Origin: Methylobacterium sp. NEAU K
Lineage (GTDB): Bacteria > Pseudomonadota > Alphaproteobacteria > Rhizobiales > Beijerinckiaceae
Reading direction: 5' to 3'
Length of the DNA stretch: 64,000 nt
NCBI RefSeq assembly: GCF_030700285.1
Contig: NZ_JAUYZJ010000012.1
Span: forward strand, 62,001-126,000
Position numbers and translations under genes: made by a program. The notes beneath the pieces were generated by a model that worked only from the letters and a program-made list of their open reading frames with translations, did not search any database and was not told the DNA's origin. Each line of letters opens with the position of its first letter. The first letter of the stretch is position 1. This document shows, piece by piece, positions 18,863 to 27,439 of the stretch.

Positions 18863-19900
18863 TCACCGTGCCCTCAAGCGCCGCCGGCCCTGGTGCCGCC
18901 CCTGAGCCTCCGTGGCGAACAGCATCGTCCCGGCTACCACGCCGAGCGCGGCCGCGATGCCGAACTTGAGCCAGCGCGGGTCGGCCGCGATCACGTGCGA
19001 TGTCGAGCGGGCGTCGAAGCGCCCATGGGCGCCGGGATCGGTATCGACGGGCGCGTAGAGGTTGTCGGGTCGGTTCTTCTGGGCCTGCATGCTGGTCATC
19101 TCCCCACGATATCCGTGTCGGGCCAAGTAGCCGTCGATCCATCCCGGGATCAGCATGGTGCCGATGATCGCCTTCCAGGCCGAGGCGCCGATCCACAACT
19201 CCCGCGGCGCGTCTTGGGCCGCCCGGAAGACGTGCCGCGCGATGGCCTCCGGCTGGTAGATCGGGGGCACCGGCTCGAGCTTGCGTGGCAGCCGCGAGCG
19301 CGCCCAGTCGAACTGAGGGGTGTTGACCGCCGGCAACTGGATCATCGTCAGCCGCACCCGGCTGCCGTCGTGCAGCAGCTCGCTGCGCAGGGAGTCGACG
19401 AAGCCGCGCACCGCGGCCTTGGCGGCGCAGTAGCTCGCCTGCAGCGGGATCGAGCGGTAGGCGAGCGCCGAGCCGATATGGACGATCGTGCCCCGGTCGC
19501 GCGGCACCATGTGCCTGAGCGCCGCGAGCGTGCCGTGCACCTGCCCGAGATAGGTCACCGCTGTGGCGCGGTGGAACTCCTCCGGGCTCGTCTCCTGCAC
19601 GGGCGCATAGATCGTCACCATCGCGTTGTTGACCCAGACGTCGATGCCGCCGAACGCAGCCGCCAGCGCATCGGCGGATCGGGCGACGGCGTCGGCATCG
19701 GCAACGTCAGCCGCGAACGCGAGGGGCCGGCCCCCCGCCCTCTCGACGTCGCGGATCGTGCCCGCCAGCCCCGACTCGCCCCGGGCGATGAGGCCGACAT
19801 TCCAGCCGTGCCGGGCGAATTCGTGCGCCACCGCCCGGCCGACACCGGCGCTGGCGCCCGTCACCATCACCGTCCTTCTGGTCGTGTTTCGGCTCGACAT
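18863..19900 (-). CDS. SDR family oxidoreductase with C-terminal membrane segment
   Basis: A 345-residue short-chain dehydrogenase. The nucleotide loop is [12 protein letters not shown], the structural motif is VNNAM, the catalytic serine is in [12 protein letters not shown] and the YxxxK motif is in [11 protein letters not shown]. The length beyond about 270 residues is an extension holding a hydrophobic segment near the end ([17 protein letters not shown]) and a very basic tail. A C-terminal membrane anchor is therefore likely. The ATG chosen begins just before the first beta-strand. The substrate is unknown; family members of this kind are usually annotated only as SDR. Confidence 0.85.
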   Translation of the reverse strand: MSSRNTTRRTVMVTGASAGVGRAVAHEFARHGWNVGLIARGESGLAGTIRDVERAGGRPLAFAADVADADAVARSADALAAAFGGIDVWVNNAMVTIYAPVQETSPEEFHRATAVTYLGQVHGTLAALRHMVPRDRGTIVHIGSALAYRSIPLQASYCAAKAAVRGFVDSLRSELLHDGSRVRLTMIQLPAVNTPQFDWARSRLPRKLEPVPPIYQPEAIARHVFRAAQDAPRELWIGASAWKAIIGTMLIPGWIDGYLARHGYRGEMTSMQAQKNRPDNLYAPVDTDPGAHGRFDARSTSHVIAADPRWLKFGIAAALGVVAGTMLFATEAQGRHQGRRRLRAR

Positions 19901-20112
19901 CGGGCTTTCATCTGAGACAATCCCTGCGGCAACGCCCGTCGCCGGCGATCTTTCCGCCCTCACGCGCTTTCGAGGGGCCTGTTCCGCCGCGCGCGAGAAG
20001 GCGGCCGCGTTGCTTCGTCGGAAGCGGGCGGCCTATAACGCGGCGACCTCGCAGCCGCGACGGCGGGGGCACGAACGCCCGCCCTCGCCATCGAACAAAA
20101 GTCTCACGCAAC

Positions 20113-20859
20113 ATGGCAGGCCATTCGCAGTTCAAGAACATCATGCACCGGAAGGGCCGGGTGGACGCGGTCCGCTCGAAGGTGTTCGGCAAGCTCGCCC
20201 GCGAGATCACCGTGGCGGCCAAGCTCGGCACGCCGGACCCGGCGATGAACCCGCGCCTGCGCGCGGCGATCATCGCGGCCCGCGCCGAGAACATGCCCAA
20301 GGACAATATCGAGCGGGCCATCAAGAAGGCCGCCGGGGCGGATGGCGAGAACTACGAGGACATCCGCTACGAGGGCTACGGCCCCGGCGGTGCCGCGCTG
20401 ATCGTCGAGGCGCAGACCGACAACCGCAACCGCACCGCCTCGGACGTGCGCTCGGCCTTCACCAAGTCCGGCGGCAGCCTCGCCGAGACCGGCGCCGTCG
20501 CGTTCATGTTCGACCGCGTCGGCGTGATCGCCTTCCCGGCCAAGGTCGCGGATGCCGACACGATGCTGGAGGCGGCGATCGAGGCGGGGGCGGACGACGT
20601 GAGCTCCAGCGAGGAGGGCCACGAGGTCGTCTGCGCGCAGGACTCCTACGGCGAGGTCGCCAAGGCCCTGGAGGCCCGCTTCGGCGAGCCGACCCGCACC
20701 GGCCTGATCTGGAAGGCGCAGAACACGATCGACGTCGACGACGAGACCGGCGAGAAGCTGATCCGCCTCGTCGAGGTGATCGAGGACCAGGACGACGTGC
20801 AGCACGTCTACGTCAACTTCGCCCTGTCCGACGCGTTGATGGCCAAGCTGCAGGACTAG
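20113..20859 (+). CDS. YebC/PmpR family regulator
   Basis: A 248-residue protein of the YebC/TACO1 family, now regarded as a ribosome-associated factor that aids translation of difficult (polyproline) sequences. It was earlier annotated as a DNA-binding regulator. The conserved N-terminus [15 protein letters not shown] is present, followed by [13 protein letters not shown], the acidic [19 protein letters not shown] region and the C-terminal [16 protein letters not shown]. It usually sits beside ruvC in proteobacteria but stands alone here. A hairpin terminator follows the stop codon. Confidence 0.95.
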   Translation: MAGHSQFKNIMHRKGRVDAVRSKVFGKLAREITVAAKLGTPDPAMNPRLRAAIIAARAENMPKDNIERAIKKAAGADGENYEDIRYEGYGPGGAALIVEAQTDNRNRTASDVRSAFTKSGGSLAETGAVAFMFDRVGVIAFPAKVADADTMLEAAIEAGADDVSSSEEGHEVVCAQDSYGEVAKALEARFGEPTRTGLIWKAQNTIDVDDETGEKLIRLVEVIEDQDDVQHVYVNFALSDALMAKLQD

Positions 20860-20868
20860 GGCAGCACT

Positions 20869-20893
20869 CCGGAAGGCGGCTGCCGCCCTCCGG
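20869..20893. terminator. Hairpin between convergent yebC and SGNH genes
   Basis: A near-perfect GC-rich stem (CCGGAAGGCGGC pairing with GCCGCCCTCCGG, one mismatch) lies ten bases after the yebC stop. It is followed by GGGAAAAGG rather than a T-run. It sits between two converging genes and could end transcription from either side. Confidence 0.55.
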
Positions 20894-20912
20894 GAAAAGG
20901 CCCGGCGAGGCG

Positions 20913-21896
20913 CTAGGCCGCGAGTTCCGCGCCGAACCGCTCCTGCACGTAGGTGTCCAGCGAGAAGCCGTCGTCGGGCAGCTGGACCATGAAGCGTTCG
21001 GCCACCTCGGTCAGGACGAGGTCCGGCTTCACGCGCTCGATGTAGGACCAGTCGAGCGAGGTGCTCCAGACGAAGTGCACCTCGCGGAACGTCTCCGCCA
21101 GCAGGATCGTGAGCATGTACGGCATGACGTGCGAGAAGGAATCGCCGAACAGCACCAGCCGGCGCGGGTCGGTGGCCCTGACGTTGCCGTAGACCACGTT
21201 TGCCCCGACATGCAGGGTGTGCAGCAGGCCCGCCTTCTCCCGTGCCTCGACGATCGGGCTGGCATAGGTCCGCACGGCGTCCTGCTGGATCTGGTAGGCC
21301 CGTGACGGTGCCCGGCGGGGTGGGTCAAACGCGCTCCCCAGGTCCCCGTCATGGTCGACCGGAAACGACGGCCGGGTCCTGAGGTCCGCTCGCGGCTGCG
21401 CCTCGAAGGCTTTGCAGATCTCGCCATAGGCGAGGTAGCAGCCGTCGAAGGTCCAGTGGGTGTCGGTCCGGCAGTAGAGTTCGGCCCCGTCGCGGGCCGC
21501 GCGCATCGGGCGCACGAGGTCGATGCAGGTCTCCCGCCAGCGCTTCCGCCGGCGCCAATCCGCGTACAGGCCGCGCAGGCCCCGTCGCCAAGGGCCGCCG
21601 AGCGGTGGCTCAAGGTGGAGCAGGCGGTAGGCCGGCGACGCGGCCGGGGTTATGGCGATCCCGTCCAGATGGTTGTCGTAGACCATCAGCTTTTCCGGCG
21701 CGACGACATGGCGGTACCGGATGCCCATGGCACGCAGGCGCCTCTCGCGCGTCGCGACGATGCTCCGCCACGTCCAGATCAGGTCGACCGTCTCCTCCGG
21801 CCGCGTGAACTGATCGAGGACGTTGTTCGTCCCGCTCTTCAGGAAGAGCCAGCCGTCCTTCCCGACATGGATGTGATCGGTGTTGCTCGAAGCCAT
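20913..21896 (-). CDS. AlgX/AlgJ-type SGNH hydrolase-like protein
   Basis: A 327-residue protein of the alginate O-acetyltransferase AlgX/AlgJ-like SGNH group. The visible catalytic signatures are LVLFGDSFSH (nucleophile serine) and YCRTDTHWTFDGCYLAY (Asp and His of the triad). The N-terminal HVGKDGWLFLKSGTNN segment is the usual opening of the family. AlgX and AlgJ act in the periplasm, but no signal peptide or membrane anchor is visible here with the ATG at 21896. Extending the frame upstream gives only a Pro/Arg-rich stretch. No polysaccharide genes are nearby, so the substrate is open. Confidence 0.82.
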   Translation of the reverse strand: MASSNTDHIHVGKDGWLFLKSGTNNVLDQFTRPEETVDLIWTWRSIVATRERRLRAMGIRYRHVVAPEKLMVYDNHLDGIAITPAASPAYRLLHLEPPLGGPWRRGLRGLYADWRRRKRWRETCIDLVRPMRAARDGAELYCRTDTHWTFDGCYLAYGEICKAFEAQPRADLRTRPSFPVDHDGDLGSAFDPPRRAPSRAYQIQQDAVRTYASPIVEAREKAGLLHTLHVGANVVYGNVRATDPRRLVLFGDSFSHVMPYMLTILLAETFREVHFVWSTSLDWSYIERVKPDLVLTEVAERFMVQLPDDGFSLDTYVQERFGAELAA

Positions 21897-22081
21897 GACG
21901 CACTCGGGAGGCTGATCGGCTGCTGGAAGGACGCGGATCCGGGGATAAGGGTTTGCGGTGCGCGCACCGGTTCGCCGGATTCGACGGCAAGGAGCGGGAT
22001 GCGGGGCCGGCCGCAGGACGACAGGATGAGGCGGATGGCCGGCGCTCGACCCCCCGCTATCCACCTCCGGCAGGTCCCCTC

Positions 22082-23191
22082 ATGCCCTTCCCCATCGCGC
22101 ACGCCAAGACGCAGAGTATCGTGACCATGACCGCCCGACCAACCTCCAATCCTGGCGACGCCGAGCGCTGGGCGGCGCTTGCAGCCCGCGACCGGCGGGC
22201 CGACGGCACCTTCGTGTACGCGGTCCGCACCACCGGCGTGTATTGCCGCCCGAGCTGCGCCTCGCGGGCGGCCCGGCCCGAGAACGTCGCCTTCTACCCG
22301 GGCTGCGCCGAGGCCGAGGCGGCCGGGTTCCGACCCTGCCGGCGCTGCCGGCCGAACGAGCCGGGCCTCGCCGAGCGCCGGTCCGAGGCCGTGGCCCGCG
22401 CCTGCCGGCTGATCGACTCCACCGAGACGATGCCGTCCCTCGCCGACCTCGCCCGCGCCGCCGGGCTGAGCGCCTATCACTTCCACCGGGTGTTCAAGGC
22501 CGCGACCGGCGTGACCCCGAAGGCCTACGCCGCCGCCCGACGGGCCGAGGCGCTCGCCGCCCGATTGCCCGGCGCCGCCACGGTGACGGAGGCGCTCTAC
22601 GGCGCCGGCTACAACGCGGCGAGCCGGTTCTACGAGGGCGGCGCCGGGCGCCTCGGCATGGCCCCGTCCGCCTACCGGAAGGGCGGCATCGGCATCCGCA
22701 TGCGGTTCGGCGTCGGCAACTGTGCGCTGGGCGCGATCCTGGTGGCCGCCACCGATGCCGGCGTCTGCGCGATCCTGCTGGGCGACGAGCCCGAGCCCCT
22801 GGTGCGCGACCTGCAGGACCGGTTCCCGGAGGCGGAGATCGAGGGTGGCGACCCGGCCTTCGAGGCCTGGATGGCGCGGGTCATCGGCCTGGTCGAGGCG
22901 CCGGGCGGCGGCCTCGACCTGCCCCTCGATATCCGCGGCACCGCGTTCCAGCAGCGGGTCTGGGAGGCGCTTCGGAGGATTCCGGTCGGGTCGACCGCGA
23001 CCTACGCGGAGATCGCCCGCGCCATCGGGGCCCCGACCGCCATGCGGGCCGTCGCCCAGGCCTGCGGGGCGAACCCCCTCGCGGTGGCGATCCCGTGCCA
23101 CCGGGTGGTGCGCTCGGACGGGTCCCTGTCCGGCTACCGCTGGGGCGTCGCCCGCAAGCGCGACCTGCTCGCGCGCGAGGCCGAGGATTAG
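22082..23191 (+). CDS. ada: Bifunctional methylphosphotriester/O6-methylguanine repair protein Ada
   Basis: A 369-residue Ada protein. The N-terminal zinc domain has the methyl-acceptor Cys55 in TTGVYCRPSC and the second cysteine pair in CRRCRP. An AraC-type HTH domain follows (SLADLARAAGLSAYHFHRVFK). The C-terminal suicide methyltransferase carries the active PCHRV motif with Cys339. It demethylates DNA and, once methylated at the N-terminal cysteine, activates its own promoter. An in-frame ATG at 22127 is an alternative start closer to E. coli Ada. Neither start has a strong ribosome-binding site. Confidence 0.94.
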   Translation: MPFPIAHAKTQSIVTMTARPTSNPGDAERWAALAARDRRADGTFVYAVRTTGVYCRPSCASRAARPENVAFYPGCAEAEAAGFRPCRRCRPNEPGLAERRSEAVARACRLIDSTETMPSLADLARAAGLSAYHFHRVFKAATGVTPKAYAAARRAEALAARLPGAATVTEALYGAGYNAASRFYEGGAGRLGMAPSAYRKGGIGIRMRFGVGNCALGAILVAATDAGVCAILLGDEPEPLVRDLQDRFPEAEIEGGDPAFEAWMARVIGLVEAPGGGLDLPLDIRGTAFQQRVWEALRRIPVGSTATYAEIARAIGAPTAMRAVAQACGANPLAVAIPCHRVVRSDGSLSGYRWGVARKRDLLAREAED

Positions 23192-23689
23192 GGGGAACCA
23201 AGGGCGCGCAGCTTTGCCGTTCTCGCCCTATTGCTTCCCGGGCACAGGAAGGGTGCGCGGAATGCGGCCCTCGGTTCGTTGCAGAACGGCAAAGCGATCG
23301 CAGGTGAAGGCGCGATTAGCTCAGGCGCTTGAGAACGCAACGGACACCTGATCAGCCGCACCGTCATCCCTGGACCGCGCAGCGCTGCCCCGGAATGACG
23401 GTGTGATGTGTGCTGCCGCCGGGCTCCCGCATGGATCGGAGAGCGAGAGACTCTCACGAAACGCCCGCTGCGCCGTAGCGCCTGGAGAGAGAGATCTCCC
23501 GGTGATCGGAAATTTGGTGAGAGGCTCCAGACCTCGGAATTCGATGACCCCTCCGGCAAGCTCATCTATCGCGCGATGGGCCTGATCCCGAATTGCATCG
23601 CACCGGCATTCCAGGCGTCCGGGCTGGGGGCGCCTCTCATCCAAGACAATTGGTGACACCGGCCGGTGCTCCAGACGGCGGGCCGCCGA
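23192..23689. other. Spacer without a supported gene
   Basis: About 500 bases between ada and the DUF5666 gene. It contains a REP-like palindrome (listed separately), and short frames that read through repeats such as GAGAGAGAGATCTCCC near 23490. A frame at 23408-23656 is open for 82 codons but has no ribosome-binding site and no recognisable protein character. I see no gene here. Confidence 0.5.
23361..23401. repeat. REP-like imperfect palindrome
   Basis: CCGTCATCCCTGG at the left pairs imperfectly with CCCCGGAATGACGG at the right. The outer seven bases are perfectly complementary. The CGTCAT...ATGACG ends with GC-rich centre are the pattern of short intergenic repeats common in Rhizobiales. 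Confidence 0.6.
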
Positions 23690-25024
23690 TCAACGCCGTC
23701 CCCCCGCGCCGGATGGCCCACCAAAGCCTCCCGGGCCGCCACCGCCGCCCATCGGTCCGCCAAAGCCCCCGGGGGGTGCGCCTGGTCCGCCCGGGAACGG
23801 ACTGGCTCCCCCGGGCGGCGCGCCGCCGAAGCCGCGCGCGGCACCGAACCCGCCGGGTGCCTGTACACCGGGGATGCTGCCCGCGCCGGGGCGCGTATCG
23901 ATGGTGGGGCCGCGGGGCTCGCCGATCCCGCCGAACGTACCCGGCCGGCCACCGGGCTCGGCGCCGAAGCGTCCGGGAGCCTCGTGCGGCAGCTCCGGCA
24001 GCTCCGGCAGCTCCGGCAGGTTGGGCAGGTCCAGCCGGTCGCGCTCGCGTTCGAGCCGGGACGCGTCCGGCTGCCGGGGCGGCTCCGGTGCGATCCGGTC
24101 CTCGACCCTGAGCCGATCCACCGTGAGGCCGCCATCCTGCGCGACGTCGGCGGTCAGCACCGCCCGCACGCTGCCCTGGCGCGGCACCCGTAGCCCCGCG
24201 CGTCCCGCCACGGCCAAGCCCGAGCCGAGGTCGAGCCTCGCCCCCGCACGGCCGATATAGGCCTCGATGGACACCTGCTTCAGGCCCGGCGGGAACGGCA
24301 GCCCGATCTGCGCCGCGTTGGTCACGCTGAGGATGCCGCCCTCCGCCGCACCCGTCACCAGGGCGCGCTTGCCCGGCGGCAGCGCGTCCGCACCCTTCAG
24401 GCGCAGGCCCCCGATCGCGAGCGCGCCGCCCGCGTCGCGCCGCACCGGCCCGGCGACGCGGTCCGTCCCGGATCCGCGCGGCTCGATCAGGCTCGCGACG
24501 ATCACGCCGTCCGGGCGGCGCAGGCCACTCACGGCCACGCGGGCACCCGGCTTCCAGTCGCCCGCGAGTCCCGCGGTGGAGACCCGCTGGCCGAGCACGA
24601 TCATCCGCCCCGGCGCAACCGCCTCGACCGGTCCGACAACCTCGCTCGTCACGTCGATGCGGCGCGTGCCGAGGCCGCCGGCTTCCGGCCGCGCGACCAC
24701 GTGCACGACCTGACCGATCCTGAGATCCGCCACCCTGGCGGGCTCCCCGTCGATCCGCACCTCCACTTCAGGCGGGTAGGCGATGCGCAGATCGTTGACG
24801 ATGATCGAGCCGAAGCGGCGGATCGTGCCGATCACCCCGGTGCCGCCGATGCCGCGGTCCCCTTCACCGAGGGAGCCGTCCCGGGGCTCCTCGATCATCT
24901 TCATCCCGGTGCCGCCGATACCCTGATCGCGCGGGGTCTCCTGGGGCCGGGCGGTGGCCGGAAGCAGGGTTGCGGCGCCCGCGAGCAGGCGCAGGACGAA
25001 ACGGCGGTTTGGCGAGGCGTGCAC
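23690..25024 (-). CDS. DUF5666 secreted protein with Gly/Pro-rich tail
   Basis: A 444-residue exported protein. It opens with a twin-arginine-like signal (NRRFVLRLLAGAATLLPATA). Two GIGGTG repeats follow (near residues 36 and 58), then DUF5666-type beta-strand modules with the recurring pattern 'IxVNxxxI...VRIDG...DLRIGQVVHV'. A proline/glutamate segment (LPELPELPELP, encoded by three direct 9-bp repeats at about 23987-24021) precedes a Gly/Pro-rich low-complexity C-terminus. The start is GTG. It lies 12 bases downstream of the DUF6502 gene; DUF6502 and DUF5666 genes are often paired, so they are probably one operon. Function is unknown. Confidence 0.82.
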   Translation of the reverse strand: MHASPNRRFVLRLLAGAATLLPATARPQETPRDQGIGGTGMKMIEEPRDGSLGEGDRGIGGTGVIGTIRRFGSIIVNDLRIAYPPEVEVRIDGEPARVADLRIGQVVHVVARPEAGGLGTRRIDVTSEVVGPVEAVAPGRMIVLGQRVSTAGLAGDWKPGARVAVSGLRRPDGVIVASLIEPRGSGTDRVAGPVRRDAGGALAIGGLRLKGADALPPGKRALVTGAAEGGILSVTNAAQIGLPFPPGLKQVSIEAYIGRAGARLDLGSGLAVAGRAGLRVPRQGSVRAVLTADVAQDGGLTVDRLRVEDRIAPEPPRQPDASRLERERDRLDLPNLPELPELPELPHEAPGRFGAEPGGRPGTFGGIGEPRGPTIDTRPGAGSIPGVQAPGGFGAARGFGGAPPGGASPFPGGPGAPPGGFGGPMGGGGGPGGFGGPSGAGGRR

Positions 25025-25036
25025 CGGCCGGCCCCC

Positions 25037-25882
25037 TCAACGCCCGTCCGTGGGCCGGGCCGGCGGCACGGCCTCCGAATAAACGTAGAGGCCGAAATTC
25101 CAGCGGTGGTCGCCGCCGGGGTCCGTCTGGCAGGCGGCGTGGGCCTCCCGGTTGGCCTGCTGCAGGGCCTCCATGGCGATTTCGCGGGCCCGCGCCTCGA
25201 GCTTGGCCGCGAGTTCCTTGGAGAGCCCGTCATAATGGACGGCGCGTTCGAGGAAGCGTGGCGTCTCGCCGACGATGTTGGCCACGCTGGCCGCGATGTG
25301 GTCGTGCAGGTTGCGGCCGAAATAGTAGAGCTGCGGCTCGCCCGAGCCGTCCCCGCGCGGGACATAGGCGGCTTCCGCTAGCACGATCCGGTCCTGCGCA
25401 TCCGTGAAGGCGAGCCCCCGGTCGAGCCACTCGTCGAGCACCGCCCGGGGCCGGAGGTCGCGGGTCACCCCGGAGACCAGGACCTCGAAGGACGGCGCGC
25501 CCTCGTCGGCGGTCCGCGGCAGCGGCAGTGGCTGCCCCTGCGGATCGGTGAAGGCCGGGTCCGCGATCCAGCGCGCGATGATCCGGCTGGTGCGCGAGAC
25601 CACGGCCGGCACGGCGCTCACCGGAGCGCCGGCGCCGCGCAGGCGCCGCACCTCCTTGCGATGGATGCCGGTGAGAAGGGAGACGCGGCTGTCCGTCTGC
25701 TCCTTGCCGGGCAGCGCAAAATCGTACTCGGCCACGTTCACGTAGAGTTCGCGCAGCAGGTCGGTGAGGGCGGGGAACGTGATCCCGCGTGCCACCAGCA
25801 GGCGGACCAGCGGCCGCAGCAGTCGCGCCAGGGGCGCGTGCAGGCTGACGCCCTCCGGCGGTGTGTCGGCAGTCTGGGACAT
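25037..25882 (-). CDS. DUF6502 family protein, HTH-like
   Basis: A 281-residue cytosolic protein of the uncharacterised DUF6502 family. Residues about 30-90 look like a winged-helix DNA-binding region (FPALTDLLRELYVNVAE, then SRVSLLTGIHRKEVRRLRG, which reads as a helix-turn-helix). The rest is helical, with a conserved YYFGRNLHDHIAASVANI segment and an ERAVHYDGLSKELAAKLE segment. It precedes the DUF5666 gene by 12 bases. It is divergent from two small membrane proteins, and its start abuts three similar dyad sites. I infer a transcriptional regulator of this locus; no direct evidence exists. Confidence 0.8.
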   Translation of the reverse strand: MSQTADTPPEGVSLHAPLARLLRPLVRLLVARGITFPALTDLLRELYVNVAEYDFALPGKEQTDSRVSLLTGIHRKEVRRLRGAGAPVSAVPAVVSRTSRIIARWIADPAFTDPQGQPLPLPRTADEGAPSFEVLVSGVTRDLRPRAVLDEWLDRGLAFTDAQDRIVLAEAAYVPRGDGSGEPQLYYFGRNLHDHIAASVANIVGETPRFLERAVHYDGLSKELAAKLEARAREIAMEALQQANREAHAACQTDPGGDHRWNFGLYVYSEAVPPARPTDGR

Positions 25883-25906
25883 GGTTTCATCGTTAGCGGA
25901 AGTGAC

Positions 25907-25923
25907 GTGGGAGACAATCCCAC
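25907..25923. promoter_or_regulatory. Operator-like dyad 1 (GTGGGA-N5-TCCCAC)
   Basis: A perfect 6-5-6 inverted repeat preceded by GAC, 25 bases upstream of the DUF6502 start codon. Two more sites of the same layout lie at 25966 and 25996. The repetition of one architecture in a single divergent promoter argues for a specific regulator, most simply DUF6502 itself. Confidence 0.6.
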
Positions 25924-25965
25924 ACCGTGCGTTCCCGCACCTGGACTCATCGATTTCGGATTGAC

Positions 25966-25982
25966 GTGGGAATTTTGCACAC
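25966..25982. promoter_or_regulatory. Operator-like dyad 2 (GTGGGA-N5-GCACAC)
   Basis: The left half is identical to dyad 1, including the preceding GAC; the right half matches at four of six positions. It overlaps a TTGACG at 25961-25966 that could be a -35 element for the small membrane-protein operon, with TAACTA 17 bases downstream as a weak -10. Confidence 0.5.
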
Positions 25983-25995
25983 GTAACTACGAGAC

Positions 25996-26012
25996 GTGGT
26001 CAAATTTCCCAC
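25996..26012. promoter_or_regulatory. Operator-like dyad 3 (GTGGTC-N5-TCCCAC)
   Basis: Same 6-5-6 layout and preceding GAC as the other two, with the right half perfect and the left half matching at four of six positions. It lies 30 bases after dyad 2 (about three helical turns) and 23 bases before the ATG of the first small protein, where binding would block transcription. Confidence 0.5.
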
Positions 26013-26034
26013 GCAGAGAGCGGAGCCCGGGGCG

Positions 26035-26364
26035 ATGACGGTCGAGACGCGCAGACTGATGACCGAAGCGTTGCCGCCCCTCACGCTCCCGACGCCGGTT
26101 TCCCGCCGTTCCCGGCAGACCAACCCCCTGCCGCGGTTGAGGCGCATCGCCTGCGTCCTCGCCGCGCTCGCACTGCCCGCCTTCGGTATCGCCGCCGCGG
26201 ACACGGTCCACCGCGTCGGTGAAGCGAAGGCGTCGCAGGCCGCCGCCCCGGTCAACCCCTCTGACGGGGCGGCGGCACCCTCCGGTGGCACTACGCCCGT
26301 GCGGGCCAGGAGAGCCGTCAGGACGGCCACGCTCGATGTCTCGCGCGGGGAGGTCCGCGCGTGA
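26035..26364 (+). CDS. Small single-membrane-span protein, divergent from DUF6502
   Basis: A 109-residue protein of no family I recognise. A basic stretch (SRRSRQTNPLPRLRR) precedes one hydrophobic segment (ACVLAALALPAFGIAAA). The remainder is Ala/Gly/Pro-rich and probably lies outside the cytoplasm. The ATG at 26035 is preferred because the in-frame GTG at 25996 is inside operator-like dyad 3. It is divergent from the DUF6502/DUF5666 operon and overlaps the next small gene by GTGA, so the two are translationally coupled. Confidence 0.6.
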   Translation: MTVETRRLMTEALPPLTLPTPVSRRSRQTNPLPRLRRIACVLAALALPAFGIAAADTVHRVGEAKASQAAAPVNPSDGAAAPSGGTTPVRARRAVRTATLDVSRGEVRA

Positions 26365-26495
26365 TCACGATGCCCCAGCCCGTCGGCGACCGCACCCGGC
26401 AGGAACCCACCTGCGGCGGCGCGCCGATCCTCGATCTCGCGCTCTGCCTCATCCTCTCGGTGACCGTGGTCGGCCTGCTGATTCTGGCGCTCTGA
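26361..26495 (+). CDS. 44-residue small membrane protein
   Basis: A GTG-started ORF of 44 codons that overlaps the preceding stop by GTGA and has GGGGAGG just upstream. The peptide has a polar N-terminus with one cysteine (QEPTCGGAP) and then a single long hydrophobic helix (LDLALCLILSVTVVGLLILAL) reaching the C-terminus. The hydrophobic helix, the tight coupling and the ribosome-binding site make it likely real, though it is short enough to be missed by automatic annotation. Function unknown. Confidence 0.55.
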   Translation: MITMPQPVGDRTRQEPTCGGAPILDLALCLILSVTVVGLLILAL

Positions 26496-27016
26496 CCCCG
26501 CGGCTTGGCTGCCCCACAAGGGCCCCACGAGCCCATGTCCGTGTCGCGCGCTGCCCCCGCCGACCCTGAATATCTTATCTGGCCCGGAATCCGGGCCGGC
26601 CCGAAGGTCGCCTACGCGCTCCAAGACGGCAGCCGTGACAGCGGCAACCGGTCCGGCGGCTGCATCGACGACGCTTTCGCGGGACGCTCTCCGTCGAAGT
26701 GAGGGCTCCAGAACGCGAAGCCGGCCCCGGGTCCTTGAAACGATTTGCCGCCATACCGGATTCTGAGTTCATTATGGTGCCGGCAAATAAGATCGCCGCT
26801 TCGAGACGATCGGGTCCGTTTTTATTACCGATGCTAGACAATATTGGCATCGTTCGATCTTGACGGTACGGCTGCCCTGAGTCGGTATATGTGGCGTTCG
26901 GCTTTGCGAATCCGCCCACCGGTCGAGACTGTTCGCGGCGGGCCGGAGACGCTGGTGCCGAATGCCGCCGGTGTCTCTCCGCGCGGCGTCAGGAGGCAGC
27001 TCGGACAGGACCGGCC
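26496..27016. other. Spacer without a supported gene
   Basis: Some 520 bases. A 55-codon frame at 26535-26702 starts with ATG but has no ribosome-binding site and no family similarity. From about 26730 to 26890 the sequence is AT-richer and includes a small dyad (CGATGC...GCATCG at about 26829-26852), which may belong to the promoter of the phospholipase-like gene. I see no further gene. Confidence 0.45.
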
Positions 27017-27394
27017 GTGAACGCTCCCAGCCTGAACCCAATCGCGACGGTGCTGTTCGCCATCGGACTCTCCGCCTGTGCCGCTACGGCTTGGGCGCAG
27101 GAAATCGTTCTGCCCGGGCCGTCCGGGCCGGGGGGCATCCTGGTCTACGGGAATTTCTGCGGCCCCGGGAGCCGCGGCCCCGGCTACAAGCCGATCGACC
27201 GCCTGGATCTCGCCTGCGCCCGACACGACGCCTGCTACCCGGACCCGGCCTCGGGAAGGCTGCCGAGCTGCGCCTGCAACCGCGGTCTCCAGGTCGAGGC
27301 GGGATTGGTCGCCCGCGACCCGCGGGCACCGGCCCATACGCGCGAGGCGGCGCAGTTCATCTCCGACCTTGCTGCCGCGCTGCCCTGCCAGTAG
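27017..27394 (+). CDS. Secreted phospholipase A2-like protein
   Basis: A 125-residue protein with a signal peptide ending AATAWA-QE near residue 27. The mature part carries the phospholipase A2 signature: glycine-rich YGNFCGPGSRGPG, then DRLDLACARHDACY with the His70-Asp71 pair that activates water in PLA2 enzymes. Two later cysteines (SCAC) could pair with those in the motif. The glycine loop resembles a calcium-binding loop. Enzymatic activity is inferred from these residues only. The start is GTG with AGGA upstream. It is followed by convergent grpE. Confidence 0.75.
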   Translation: MNAPSLNPIATVLFAIGLSACAATAWAQEIVLPGPSGPGGILVYGNFCGPGSRGPGYKPIDRLDLACARHDACYPDPASGRLPSCACNRGLQVEAGLVARDPRAPAHTREAAQFISDLAAALPCQ

Positions 27395-27439
27395 GCGGCG
27401 CCGGGCTGTCTATGCCGAGAGCGCCGCCGGTGGGGTAGG

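Noticed and set aside
23408..23656. An 82-codon frame after ada
   Set aside because: It reads through repeat-like DNA (GAGAGAGAGATCTC), lacks a ribosome-binding site and has atypical residue composition.
23987..24021. Tandem 9-bp repeat (three copies of CAGCTCCGG) considered as a CRISPR-like or VNTR array
   Set aside because: It is in frame inside the DUF5666 gene and simply encodes a Leu-Pro-Glu repeat; there are no spacers.
26535..26702. A 55-codon ATG-started frame after the two small membrane proteins
   Set aside because: It has no ribosome-binding site and no hydrophobic or family-like character, and high-GC DNA gives many such frames.
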